Source of the DNA: CABHOJ01 sp965649545
GTDB lineage: Bacteria; Pseudomonadota; Gammaproteobacteria; Burkholderiales; Methylophilaceae
DNA: 19,626 nucleotides
Direction of reading: 5' to 3'
Assembly: GCA_965649545.1 (NCBI GenBank)
Contig: CBFGLF010000020.1
Location: forward strand, 1-19,626
In this document: one piece after another, positions 6,101 through 14,713 of the stretch
Layout: every line of letters begins with the position of its first letter
Position numbering within the stretch: position 1 is the first letter of the stretch
Made by a program: the position numbers and the translations under genes
The notes under the pieces: generated by a model
The model's database searches: none
What the model saw: only the letters and a program-made list of their open reading frames with translations
Told to the model about the DNA's origin: nothing

Positions 6101-8795
6101 GGCAATGCCATTGCCAGCGAGCGTAGTCCTTGGGGAATTGGTCGATGAGCCGGATATTCGGGAAAGCTTGCAGGGCATGGGCGAAGAGGTCATAGACGGC
6201 TTTGCTGCAATAGAAATCGACGCGGTCGAATCGCCGGGCGACCTCCGGCAGCAGGCGGACGAACTGGATCTGGTCGCCGAAACCTTGCTCGACATAGAGC
6301 AGCAAGGCATCGCCTGCCGCAGGGACTTCCCCCTGCCAGGGTTTGAGGCTGGCGTTCAGGGATTCGGGCAGGCTGATCAGTGTCTTGGCTTTCGCACTCG
6401 ATTTCGCTTCTTCCTCGACTGTCTTTAGCTGCGGGACCTGGTCGGACCCTCGCCAGCGATACTCGTAATAGCGCCAGCCCTCCTCCCAATGGCCCAGCGC
6501 AAGTAAAGAGGCGGCAAGGGTGTAGTGCGTGTAATACCGGTCGGGCTCGATGGCGATGGCGCGCCTGAACAAGGCGCAGGCTTCTTCATGCCGGTTCAGC
6601 TCTGCCAGTGCCACACCGAGGTGATGCAAGGCGTAGTGATGGTCAGGCCGGAGATTGAGCACCTCCTGCCAGAATTTGCAGGCTTGTTCCAGGTTGCGGT
6701 TCTTGAAGAAGCTGTAGCCGAACTGGACCAGCAATTCGACGAAGTGCTGACTGAGGTCCATGTTCCGATCGCGCCTGTAGTCCGCGAACAGCTGGTCGCG
6801 CAAACCGGTATAGCCGGAGACGCCCTTCGTGAACCAGTCGAACAGCTGCTGCATATCGTCCTGCAACGTAGAGGCCTTGGGGGCTGAGAGGCTGGGCTCC
6901 TCAGACTTGGTTTCCGCAGGTGGGATGGCTGGTTTCGAGGGTGTGCTGCCGGCAGGTCGCCACGCTTCCAGCGCCAGTTGCACCTGCGCCAGCACACTTG
7001 GCCAGTCGCCGGGTGTCGGTTGGCGGAAGATGCGCATGCTGGGATACCACGGGCTATCGTCGCGGTGGAACATCCAGCGGAAATCGCCGGCAAAACGATT
7101 CAGCATCCAGACAGGTTTGCCCATGGCGCCCGCTAGGTGGGCGACGGCGGTATCCACCGTGATGACGAGATCGAGGTTCTGGATCAGCGCCGCGGTATCG
7201 GCGAAATCCTGGATATCTTCCATCCAGTCGACGAGCGTGCTCTTGTGATGGGATTTGGCCTTCTTCTTGTCGTCGTTGGCTTTCTGCAGGCTGACCCAGG
7301 TCATCTCATGGTGCGCCGTCAACGGCAGGAACTGCTCTGGCGTGATACTGCGTTTCTTGTCATCCCGCAGCAGATTGCCGCCCGCCCAGACCAGGCCGAC
7401 ACGCGGCTTCTTGCCGCCATCCAGGGTGTCGAGCTGCTCCGCCCAGTGCCTGACGCGGTTCTCCGGAGCGATCAGGTAGGGCACCGTGGCGGGTACGGTA
7501 TCCATCGTCGTGTGCATGGCCAGCGGCACGGACATGGTGGTGCAGTGCCATTGCCAGCGTGACTGGTTCTTGGGGGGCACATCCGTGAACTCGAGGTTGG
7601 CCAACTGGAAAGAGCCGCGGAAGATATTGAGCAACTGAGTGGGGCAGACCACCGTGACCCGCGCAAAACGCTGGGCGAGCAGCGGCACATAGCGGATGAA
7701 CTGCAGGCTGTCGCCGAGGCCCTGTTCACAGAACAGCAGCAGGGTGTCGGTCTTGGCGACCGGTTCGCCTCGCCATTGCGGCAATGACGTCTCGGGCCGC
7801 TTCAGCAGTCCTTCCATCGCTTGCTGGAACCCTTCCCAGCGACTTTCATACAAGGGCCAGCCTTCCTCCATCTGGCCGTTGGCGATCAGCAGCATGCCGA
7901 GGCCGGCGCGCGATGAGGCATAGTCGGGCGCGTATCTCAGGGATTCCCGGTAGCTGGCGAGCGCGGCGTCGACGTCCTGTTTCTCGCCATAAGCGATGGC
8001 CAGGTTGTGGTGGAAACCTTCGTGGTCCGGTTTTAGGCGCAGCGCTTCCTGGTATTTGAGGATGGCTTCGTCGAGCTGGCCCAGGGCGCGCAAGGCGTTC
8101 CCCATGCCGTTGAGCGCTTCATGGAAGCGGGGGTTGGCGGCTAGCGATTGCCGATAGCAGGCCAGCGCTTCCTCAGGTTCACCTTTCAGCATCAAGGTGT
8201 TGCCCAGACTGTTGTAGGCGTCGGCATAGCCGGGGCGCAGCTTGAGTGCCTCCATGTAGCACTGGACAGCCTCGTCGAGGTCGCCCTCGGCCTTGATGGC
8301 GTTGCCGAGGTTGTAGTGCGCTTCCGGGAACGTCGGCCGCAGTTCGATCGCGCGTTTCAGCAGGCTGATGACCCGCTCGGGATCGCCTTGTTGCTTGAGC
8401 GTGATGGCGAGCCCGTTGAGGGCATCGGGGAAATCCGGGTTGAGTGCGAGCGCCCGTTCAAAGTGGGTGATCGCTAGGGCATGCTGACCGGATTCGCGCA
8501 AGGCACTGCCCAGGTTGTTATGGACATCCGGGTCATCCGGCACCAGTGCCGCCGCCTTCTGCATGACCGCCAGGGCTTCGTCGTCGCGGTGCTGCATCTT
8601 CAGCGCGACGCCGAGCGATTTCCAGCCGAAACCGTGTTGTGGCCATTGCCGCGTCATCGCCCCGGAACGTGATTCCAGGCCAGGCCAGTCGGCTTGCTGG
8701 AAAAGCGCGACGATGGCGTTCATCTCCTCCATGGAGGGGCCGCCGACTGAGGCCGGATCGGCAGTGGCCTGCTGTGTCCGCTCAGTGGTCGCCAT
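2250..8795 (-). CDS. Giant four-module TPR / GT9-like glycosyltransferase protein
   Basis: The protein has 2181 residues with no signal peptide or membrane segment, so it is probably cytoplasmic. The same unit occurs four times: a TPR array, then a heptosyltransferase-like (GT9-type) domain. TPRs are seen at about residues 55-310 (seven full repeats plus a partial), 690-775 (two plus partial), 1210-1388 (four plus partial) and 1755-1897 (four plus partial). The catalytic-type domains carry an EQG(L/F/Y)GD motif at E357, E836, E1430 and E1933. They also carry a D-x4-HLAGA motif with its His at 553, 1032, 1626 and 2124, which resembles the nucleotide-sugar binding motif of GT9 enzymes. Pro/Ala/Ser-rich linkers separate modules 1-2 and 2-3 (about 612-645 and 1095-1150). 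Related single-module proteins are usually annotated as TPR-containing glycosyltransferase family proteins; four modules in one chain is exceptional. The ATG lies two bases after the rlmJ stop, so it is co-transcribed. No strong Shine-Dalgarno is visible. Donor and acceptor are unknown. Confidence 0.9.
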   Translation of the reverse strand: MATTERTQQATADPASVGGPSMEEMNAIVALFQQADWPGLESRSGAMTRQWPQHGFGWKSLGVALKMQHRDDEALAVMQKAAALVPDDPDVHNNLGSALRESGQHALAITHFERALALNPDFPDALNGLAITLKQQGDPERVISLLKRAIELRPTFPEAHYNLGNAIKAEGDLDEAVQCYMEALKLRPGYADAYNSLGNTLMLKGEPEEALACYRQSLAANPRFHEALNGMGNALRALGQLDEAILKYQEALRLKPDHEGFHHNLAIAYGEKQDVDAALASYRESLRYAPDYASSRAGLGMLLIANGQMEEGWPLYESRWEGFQQAMEGLLKRPETSLPQWRGEPVAKTDTLLLFCEQGLGDSLQFIRYVPLLAQRFARVTVVCPTQLLNIFRGSFQLANLEFTDVPPKNQSRWQWHCTTMSVPLAMHTTMDTVPATVPYLIAPENRVRHWAEQLDTLDGGKKPRVGLVWAGGNLLRDDKKRSITPEQFLPLTAHHEMTWVSLQKANDDKKKAKSHHKSTLVDWMEDIQDFADTAALIQNLDLVITVDTAVAHLAGAMGKPVWMLNRFAGDFRWMFHRDDSPWYPSMRIFRQPTPGDWPSVLAQVQLALEAWRPAGSTPSKPAIPPAETKSEEPSLSAPKASTLQDDMQQLFDWFTKGVSGYTGLRDQLFADYRRDRNMDLSQHFVELLVQFGYSFFKNRNLEQACKFWQEVLNLRPDHHYALHHLGVALAELNRHEEACALFRRAIAIEPDRYYTHYTLAASLLALGHWEEGWRYYEYRWRGSDQVPQLKTVEEEAKSSAKAKTLISLPESLNASLKPWQGEVPAAGDALLLYVEQGFGDQIQFVRLLPEVARRFDRVDFYCSKAVYDLFAHALQAFPNIRLIDQFPKDYARWQWHCPLLSLPLALGLRPENIPPAPYLSVPEDRRNIWERRLQPHLDGKPLIGIAWTGSATLGADRQRSIDPLMLISLLTDQRFHWVCLQKSDGRADAALPAALRPLLIDPMHEVQDFADTAALIDRLDLVIAVDTSVAHLAGALGKPVWLLNRYAGDWRWMGQQVATPWYGSMRIFNQQTRDQWQEVIAALSQALEDRYPPLPAAAASTAPSTQSLPVQQSTVLAGSPSRTNGSESALASMDETQQLLAYFNSGELQALAQAAVAMREQDVPAGLANFMLQVAHLLQQPASAGIDALPQIDPAHQVAWPADLKRSLSPIQEGIAVFHKCMLAQQDLPQALHRFAAILLTKGCYEAAAAYYEQAIALRPAFVEALTNLGTARMRLGEMQAAIDAYQAALTLRPQYIEAMNGLGVTLKHMGRFTQAIAYFETALSIQPSNAELLNNLGATLLDMHRVDEAIPLFRRSIAADPGYHAAHMGLALALLFKGEWEEGWRHYEQRWVGSNFALQGMVHKTDTNLPHWQGEPVQPDARLLVFCEQGLGDNLQFARYIPLAAARFAKVTLFCHAPLFNILAGSFCLYPNIEVLKALPNDHSAWDYHCYIMSMPLAFGTTPDNVPDQVPYLRSPVNRVQYWAERLAQTAGDQARVGLVWAGGRRLRDDRQRSIPLEYLADLLTLDGIAWISLQKEVSDDSEIARACLDKMTDWMPEIVDFADTAALIDNLDLVISVDTSVAHLAGALGKPVWLLNRYSCDWRWMIEREDSPWYPSMRIFNQQVRDDWDSVLQGVKTALPEWARSLMPARPKLTQLAHTDPLREEAEQMIRLFEARQWPELETLSRSFTERHPEQGFGFKALGIALKMQKQDAQALTALRRASELLPADADVHNNLANVLKESGDLEGARRHYAIALERDPRLDDAHSNLAVLLYDQGEVEQAIAHFEQALAIKPDSSHTLFNLGVARKDMRHPEQALACYEKAMAIDPQHHDARWNAALVLLSMGEFERGWTLYESRFLRKGRKPLQETPYPLWHGESLAGKRLLIQAEQGYGDTIQIARYLETLDALGAKCWFQCHDSLMTLIKRSYPKATVIPSNVCPLDLDYRIPMMSLPLALKTFSEAAIPSRVPYLMADPRKVADWKQRIASTGKLVGIAWRGNPTHVNDAKRSMPLETLLALVKAHPAIQFVSLQKQLTPAERKQLGQFQNILILDKELKDFDETAAVIRNLDLMITIDSVLLHLAGALATPAWGLLAYCPEWRWLIGRKDSPWYPGIKLFTQAVAGDWASLVKRLSRQLK
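3741..4649 (-). repeat. GT9-like module 3 of the TPR glycosyltransferase protein
   Basis: This segment encodes about residues 1383-1685. Landmarks are EEGW ending at W1386, EQGLGD at E1430, DTSVAH with H1626, and WYPSMRIF with M1660. All landmark spacings equal those of module 1. DNA around the DTSVAH motif is also close to that of module 2. Confidence 0.85.
5523..6485 (-). repeat. GT9-like module 2 of the TPR glycosyltransferase protein
   Basis: This segment encodes about residues 771-1091. Landmarks are EEGW ending at W774, EQGFGD at E836, DTSVAH with H1032, and YGSMRIF with M1066. E-to-H (196) and E-to-M (230) spacing equals modules 1 and 3. W-to-E spacing is 62 instead of 44 because of an extra Lys/Glu/Ala/Ser-rich stretch before EQGFGD. 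Confidence 0.85.
6960..7868 (-). repeat. GT9-like module 1 of the TPR glycosyltransferase protein
   Basis: This segment encodes about residues 310-612. Landmarks are EEGW ending at W313, EQGLGD at E357, a KRS motif, DTAVAH with H553, and WYPSMRIF with M587. Spacing is W to E 44, E to H 196 and E to M 230, identical to module 3. Confidence 0.85.
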
Positions 8796-8797
8796 GC

Positions 8798-9643
8798 TCA
8801 GGGGATATGGCTTTCCAGGGTGTAATGGGCGCCGTCATCCAGTCCCAGCTTGTCGACCAGATAGGGCATGGCTTCAGCGAGTAGGGCTGGCAGGGTCCAG
8901 GGTGGGTTGACGATGAAGAGTCCGCTGCCGTGCATGCCAAAGCCTTCCGGACTCGGCCGCTGGACGGTGAGGGACACATGCAGCCAGCTCTTGAGCGGCA
9001 GTTTGGCGAGTCTGTCGAGCATCTGCTGGGGTTCCGGCCTTTGCAGCAAGGGATACCACAGTATATAGGTGCCGGTAGCGAAACGTTCCAGGCTGTCCTG
9101 CAGGGCCTTGATCACGCGCTGGTAGTCCTGCTTCTCTTCGTAGGGCGGATCGATCAGCACCACCGCCCGGCGGGGTGGCGGGGGAAGCATGGCCTTGATG
9201 CCGGCAAATCCGTCCGTGGTCTCGATCATCACCCGTCGCCCGGCATCCTTGAATAACTGCTTGAGCAGCTTCGCATCTGACGGGTGCAGTTCGAACAGAC
9301 GCGAGCGATCATCGTCGCGCAACAGTCTTTGGGCGATCTGGGGGGAGCCGGGATAGACCCGCAGCGATCTCTCCGGATTGAGTGCTTTGACCAGCGACAC
9401 GTAATCCGCGAGGGACGCAGGCATGTCGGATGCCGACCAGAGCCGCCCGATACCGTTGACGTACTCGGCGTTCTGCGTGGCGTAACCCTTGTCGAGGGCG
9501 TACATGCCGGCACCGGCATGGGTGTCGATATACCAGAAGGGTTTATCCTTGCTGGCGGCATGTTCCAGCACCTGGGCGAGGACGTAGTGTTTGAGCACGT
9601 CGGCGTGATTGCCGGCGTGAAAGGCATGGCGATAGCTAAGCAT
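8798..9643 (-). CDS. rlmJ: 23S rRNA (adenine-2030-N6)-methyltransferase RlmJ
   Basis: The protein has 281 residues, the usual length (E. coli RlmJ is 280). The N-terminus MLSYRHAFHAGNHADVLKH is the family signature. A SAM-binding IDTHAGAG segment is at about residues 39-46 and the N6-adenine methyltransferase motif DPPY at 165-168, followed by EEKQDY. The enzyme methylates A2030 of 23S rRNA using SAM. It lies 37 bases downstream of sodC and ends two bases before the giant TPR glycosyltransferase gene, so all three are probably one transcript. The coupling to sodC and a glycosyltransferase has no obvious functional logic. Confidence 0.97.
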   Translation of the reverse strand: MLSYRHAFHAGNHADVLKHYVLAQVLEHAASKDKPFWYIDTHAGAGMYALDKGYATQNAEYVNGIGRLWSASDMPASLADYVSLVKALNPERSLRVYPGSPQIAQRLLRDDDRSRLFELHPSDAKLLKQLFKDAGRRVMIETTDGFAGIKAMLPPPPRRAVVLIDPPYEEKQDYQRVIKALQDSLERFATGTYILWYPLLQRPEPQQMLDRLAKLPLKSWLHVSLTVQRPSPEGFGMHGSGLFIVNPPWTLPALLAEAMPYLVDKLGLDDGAHYTLESHIP

Positions 9644-9680
9644 TCAGCTTATGGGTCCCCGATTGAATGTACGTTCGATG

Positions 9681-10202
9681 TTATTCGATGATGCCGCAGG
9701 CGATACGGCCACCGCCGCCACCCAATGGCTTGGGGGTGTCACTGTAGTTGTCGCCGCCTTCATGGATCATCAACGAGCGCCCGGTGATCTCGGCCAGTTT
9801 GAGACGCGGTGCGACGATGATCCTGGTGGCCGTGCCGTCTTCCTTCACTTCCAGTGCAGGCAGGTCGCCATGATGACCATGGCCTTCCGGGCCTTCATGC
9901 TTGGCGCTCTTGTGCGGGTCATAATGACCGCCGGCGCCTAGCCCGGCGACTTTCTTGCCGTCCTTCTCACCGATACCGCAACTGGGCTTTTCGTGGATAT
10001 GGAAGCCGTGCGGCCCAGGGGTGAGCTCGCCCAGGTCGGGATCGATCAGGAGTCCTTGATCGGAATCGCTGAGTTTGACGGTTCCGATGATCTTGCCTAC
10101 GCCTTCCTCGCTGATCGCGTTGACCACGACGATCTTCTCTCCCGCGACGGCGAGGGTGGATCCCAAAAGCATTAAAGCTACGGCTAGTTGACTGCGACGC
10201 AT
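9681..10202 (-). CDS. sodC: Periplasmic Cu/Zn superoxide dismutase
   Basis: The protein has 173 residues from the ATG at 10202, chosen because AAGGAG lies six bases upstream; an ATG directly before it at 10205 would be spaced only three. Residues 1-20 form a signal peptide (MRRS, then a hydrophobic core ending AVA), giving a mature start at about GEK. Ligand residues are complete: Cu-type His at 68, 70 and 147 (GFHIH, MIHEGGDN), bridging His93 (GHYDP), and Zn-type His102, His110 and Asp113 (KHEGP, HHGDLP). Cys75 and Cys169 can form the usual disulfide. It converts periplasmic superoxide to peroxide and oxygen. A His-rich stretch around 102-111 is slightly richer than needed for metal binding. 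It is the first gene of the sodC-rlmJ-TPR run, with its own promoter. Confidence 0.96.
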   Translation of the reverse strand: MRRSQLAVALMLLGSTLAVAGEKIVVVNAISEEGVGKIIGTVKLSDSDQGLLIDPDLGELTPGPHGFHIHEKPSCGIGEKDGKKVAGLGAGGHYDPHKSAKHEGPEGHGHHGDLPALEVKEDGTATRIIVAPRLKLAEITGRSLMIHEGGDNYSDTPKPLGGGGGRIACGIIE

Positions 10203-10230
10203 CATTGGCTCCTTCATCAAGTTGTGGATC

Positions 10231-10258
10231 ATTATAAGGTCGGGCGTGACCGCTTCAA
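10231..10258 (-). promoter_or_regulatory. Sigma-70 promoter candidate for sodC
   Basis: On the minus strand TTGAAG (10258-10253), a 16-base spacer and a perfect TATAAT (10236-10231) precede sodC. Predicted transcription start is about 20-25 bases before the ATG, leaving room for the AAGGAG ribosome site. The rest of the divergent gap 10259-10384 shows no comparably good promoter for the plus-strand transporter gene. Confidence 0.55.
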
Positions 10259-10384
10259 AGGTTTGGTCAGCAGAATCGGCCTCAGGTTCGACGTGGACGC
10301 CTCACGGACTCTGCCAGCAGGCGCCAAGAGAAATCCGGGATTTGTTTGTATGGCCCTTGGTCGGGCTGTTAGCATGACGACCTT

Positions 10385-11314
10385 ATGGCCCATGAACATT
10401 CCCATTCGCATCCTCATCCCCACCGTCACTCGCACAGCGATCACGTCCTGCTCTGGCCGTTGATCCTGGTGCTGGGTTTCGCCGTCGTCGAAGCTCTCGG
10501 CGGCTGGTATACCGGTTCGCTGGCGCTGCTAGGCGACGCTGGTCACATGTTCTCCGATGCCGCAGCCCTCGGCCTTGCCTGGCTTGGCGCCTGGGTGGCG
10601 GCGCGACCGGCATCGCATAAGCACAGCTATGGCCTGTTGCGCGCCGAGATCATCGTCGCCCTGGTCAATGGCCTGTTGATGCTGCTGGTGGTGGCCTGGA
10701 TCGTCTATGAGGCGATCGAGCGATTGCAGGCGCCAGAGCCGGTACGTGGTCTTGAAGTCATGGTCATCGCAGGTCTGGGGCTGGTGGTCAATATCGTCGT
10801 CGCCATGCGCTTGCATGGGCATCAGCACAACCTCAATCACCGCGCGGCCTTGCTGCACGTGATGGGCGACCTGCTGGGCTCCGTCGCTGCCCTGATCGCC
10901 GGTGCCGTGATCTATTTCACTGGCTGGATGCCGATCGACCCCATCCTGTCGCTCTTCATCTCCGCCCTGATCCTGGTCTCGACGCTGCGCTTGCTGCGTG
11001 AGGTGCTGCATGTGCTGATGGAAGGCGTGCCGCATCATATCGAGCTCGATAAGGTGTCGGCACGATTAGCGAGCATCCCCAAGGTGCACGAGATCCACAG
11101 TATCCATGTCTGGGCCTTGTCTTCCGAGGTGACGGCGCTGTCAGCCCATGTCGTGCTGGAAGACATCAACGCCTGGCATGAGGTGTTGACGGCCTGCCGC
11201 ACCGTGTTGCAAGCCGAGTTCGACATCGATCACGTCACCTTGCAACCGGAGACGGTCTCCGCGCTCAACAACGGCGAAGTGGCTTGCTGGCTCACCCAGC
11301 CGCACACGCACTAG
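10385..11314 (+). CDS. Cation diffusion facilitator (CzcD/ZnT-type) metal efflux transporter
   Basis: The protein has 309 residues. The N-terminal 20 hold nine His residues in alternating His-Ser/His-Pro pattern, a cytosolic metal-binding tail. About six membrane spans follow (roughly 22-42, 47-70, 86-108, 122-142, 155-178 and 183-203), with the intramembrane zinc-site motifs HMFSD (H54, D58) and HVMGD (H158, D162), i.e. HxxxD twice. A second His cluster (about 144-152) lies in the loop between spans 4 and 5. Residues 210-309 form the CDF cytoplasmic domain with HEIHSIHVWAL. The family exports Zn2+ (also Co2+ or Cd2+) by proton antiport. The start ATG is the first in frame and lacks a strong ribosome site. 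It is divergent from sodC and 22 bases before the glycosylase gene. Exact metal specificity cannot be told. Confidence 0.94.
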   Translation: MAHEHSHSHPHPHRHSHSDHVLLWPLILVLGFAVVEALGGWYTGSLALLGDAGHMFSDAAALGLAWLGAWVAARPASHKHSYGLLRAEIIVALVNGLLMLLVVAWIVYEAIERLQAPEPVRGLEVMVIAGLGLVVNIVVAMRLHGHQHNLNHRAALLHVMGDLLGSVAALIAGAVIYFTGWMPIDPILSLFISALILVSTLRLLREVLHVLMEGVPHHIELDKVSARLASIPKVHEIHSIHVWALSSEVTALSAHVVLEDINAWHEVLTACRTVLQAEFDIDHVTLQPETVSALNNGEVACWLTQPHTH

Positions 11315-11336
11315 TTTCTTTAGACGTACAGCCAAC

Positions 11337-11975
11337 ATGACACCAAGCTTCGACAGCACATGCCGGAAATGCGACCGGCTCGCCAACTTCCTCGATACCG
11401 TGAAGGCGCAATATCCGACCTACTATGCGAAACCGGTGCCACCGTTCGGTGATACGCATCCGCGTCTGTTGATCGTCGGCCTCGCACCCGGTATGCATGG
11501 CGCCAATCGCACCGGACGGCCTTTCACCGGAGACTATGCGGGCGTGTTGCTCTACGAGACGCTCCACAAGTTCGGTTATGCGGACCGGTCAGTTTCGGTG
11601 GCTGCCGATGATGGCCTGACGCTGACGGGTTGCCGCATCAGCAACGCCGTGAAATGCCTGCCGCCCGAGAACAAGCCGACCGGCAGTGAGATCAACACCT
11701 GCAACGCCTACTTGTCTGCTGAGCTTGCCGACCTGCCAACCGACACCGTGATCCTGGCATTAGGCAATGTCGCGCATCTGGCAGTGCTCAAGGCGCTCAA
11801 GCTGAAGGTGGCGAACTACAAGTTCGGCCATGCGGCCCGCCATGCCCTGCCGGGCGGTCAGGTGCTCTATGATAGCTACCACTGCAGTCGCTACAATACG
11901 CAAACCAGACGCCTGACAGAACCCATGTTCCATCAGGTATTCGAATTGATCGACACTGAATCGAGGAGAGCATAG
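11337..11975 (+). CDS. Family 5 (UDGb-type) uracil-DNA glycosylase, iron-sulfur
   Basis: The protein has 212 residues. Motif GLAPGMHGANRTGRPFTGD at 48-66 is characteristic of family 5 glycosylases, which have Ala where family 4 has Glu in GEAPG and so lack the usual polar catalytic residue there. Cys9, Cys12, Cys107 and Cys122 (CRKC; VKC; INTC) fit the four iron-sulfur ligands. The second active-site motif is SYHCSRYNTQTRRLT with His182. The enzyme excises uracil, and in this family also some other deaminated bases, starting base-excision repair. It is followed immediately by the tautomerase ATG (TAGATG) and then uvrC, so it sits in a repair-gene neighbourhood. The Cys after His182 stands where many relatives have Pro; the effect is unknown. 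Confidence 0.93.
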   Translation: MTPSFDSTCRKCDRLANFLDTVKAQYPTYYAKPVPPFGDTHPRLLIVGLAPGMHGANRTGRPFTGDYAGVLLYETLHKFGYADRSVSVAADDGLTLTGCRISNAVKCLPPENKPTGSEINTCNAYLSAELADLPTDTVILALGNVAHLAVLKALKLKVANYKFGHAARHALPGGQVLYDSYHCSRYNTQTRRLTEPMFHQVFELIDTESRRA

Positions 11976-12158
11976 ATGCCCTATATCAATGTGAAACTTG
12001 CCGGATCCCTCACGCGCGAACAGAAGGACAAGATCGCCAAGGAGATCACGGACACCATGGAGCGGATCGCCCACAAGCCGAAGTCCTATACTTATATCGT
12101 GTTCGATGAAGTCGCCGAGGAGAACTGGGCGGTCGCAGGTGAACTGCTCGACCAGTAA
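11976..12158 (+). CDS. 4-oxalocrotonate tautomerase family protein (60 aa)
   Basis: The protein has 60 residues, typical for the tautomerase superfamily. Pro2 becomes the N-terminal catalytic Pro1 after Met removal. GAGGAG about seven bases upstream gives a strong ribosome site and fixes the start. From remembered 4-OT sequence the alignment is gap-free. Pro1 is kept, but Arg11 is Leu, Arg39 is Tyr and Phe50 is Trp (mature numbering). It therefore keeps the general base but not the arginines that bind the 4-oxalocrotonate dicarboxylate, and its substrate is probably different. It abuts the uracil-DNA glycosylase stop codon and precedes uvrC by 26 bases. No aromatic meta-cleavage genes are nearby. 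Confidence 0.9.
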   Translation: MPYINVKLAGSLTREQKDKIAKEITDTMERIAHKPKSYTYIVFDEVAEENWAVAGELLDQ

Positions 12159-12184
12159 CTAGATCGCTTGTTCGTCAGATCGAC

Positions 12185-13999
<1,815 letters not shown>

Positions 14000-14003
14000 A
14001 TCC

Positions 14004-14570
14004 ATGTTCTGGAACATCCCGAATTCGTTGACGGTCTTGCGCATCGCCATGATCCCGGTCTTCGTCACCCTGTTCTACCTGCCTGCGGACATCATCGTCC
14101 CGCACTGGTTGAACCTCACGGCGACGTTGGTGTTCGCCCTTGCTGCGGTCACGGACTGGCTCGACGGTTATCTGGCCCGCGTGCTGAACCAGACCTCCGC
14201 GATCGGGGCTTTCTTAGACCCGGTGGCCGATAAGCTCATGGTCGCCGCCGCGTTGATCGTGCTGGTCGAGTTCGAGCGGGTCGGGGCCTTGGTCGCTTTG
14301 ATCATCATCGGACGTGAGATCGCCATCAGCGCATTACGCGAATGGATGGCTGGCGTGGGGCAATCCGGCAGCGTGGCGGTGGCTTTCATCGGCAAGGTGA
14401 AGACCGCGGCACAGATGGCCGCTATCCTGTTCCTGCTGTATTACGACCCGATCGGGCCACTGGATGTGAAATTTATCGGAGAAGTGCTCATCAACATCGC
14501 GGCGATTTTGACATTGCTGTCAATGGCTTACTACCTGAAGGCTGCGTGGCCTGCCATGAAAGCCAGATAA
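14004..14570 (+). CDS. pgsA: CDP-diacylglycerol--glycerol-3-phosphate 3-phosphatidyltransferase
   Basis: The protein has 188 residues from the ATG at 14004 (MFWNIPNSLTVLRI, the standard family N-terminus). The same frame is open further upstream, but that extension overlaps uvrC and does not resemble PgsA. The CDP-alcohol phosphatidyltransferase motif DG-x2-AR-x8-G-x3-D-x3-D is complete from D54 to D76. About five to six membrane spans are visible. The enzyme makes phosphatidylglycerol-phosphate, the committed step to phosphatidylglycerol and cardiolipin, in the inner membrane. A GGAG about 14 bases upstream lies within the end of uvrC, suggesting coupled translation. The tRNA promoter starts 17 bases after the stop. 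Confidence 0.97.
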   Translation: MFWNIPNSLTVLRIAMIPVFVTLFYLPADIIVPHWLNLTATLVFALAAVTDWLDGYLARVLNQTSAIGAFLDPVADKLMVAAALIVLVEFERVGALVALIIIGREIAISALREWMAGVGQSGSVAVAFIGKVKTAAQMAAILFLLYYDPIGPLDVKFIGEVLINIAAILTLLSMAYYLKAAWPAMKAR

Positions 14571-14587
14571 CAGGCGCATTTTCGGTG

Positions 14588-14615
14588 TTGACAGCCCGCC
14601 GAGAATCATTAAAAT
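14588..14615 (+). promoter_or_regulatory. Sigma-70 promoter of the tRNA-Gly/tRNA-Cys unit
   Basis: Consensus TTGACA (14588-14593), a 16-base spacer and TAAAAT (14610-14615) stand just upstream of tRNA-Gly. The bases right after the -10 are GCACG, the GC-rich discriminator typical of stringently controlled stable-RNA promoters. Predicted start is about 14622, giving a leader of only a few bases before the mature tRNA 5' end. Confidence 0.8.
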
Positions 14616-14629
14616 GCACGTCTCTTTAC

Positions 14630-14705
14630 GCGGGAATAGCTCAGTTGGTAGAGCGCAACCTTGCCAAGGTTGAGGTCGCGAGTTCGAGACTCGTTTCCCG
14701 CTCCA
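14630..14705 (+). tRNA. tRNA-Gly (anticodon GCC)
   Basis: The gene is 76 bases including an encoded CCA end (14703-14705). The acceptor stem GCGGGAA pairs with TTCCCGC (14695-14701). The D arm AGCTCAGTTGGTAGAGC, anticodon loop TTGCCAA with GCC at 14663-14665, and T arm with GTTCGAG are all present. GCC reads GGC and GGT glycine codons. Confidence 0.97.
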
Positions 14706-14713
14706 GCATTATA

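Noticed and set aside
2290..7190. Recurring DNA segments that could suggest a repeat array or CRISPR
   Set aside because: They encode the four homologous protein modules in frame, hundreds of codons apart, with no short regular repeat-spacer pattern.
10203..10232. Longer N-terminus for SodC
   Set aside because: It would bury the AAGGAG ribosome site and put polar residues before the signal peptide; the ATG at 10202 gives a normal signal peptide.
10346..10375. TTGTAT/TAGCAT pair as a promoter for the metal transporter
   Set aside because: Only half of the -35 matches and the spacing is 18; too weak to list as a feature.
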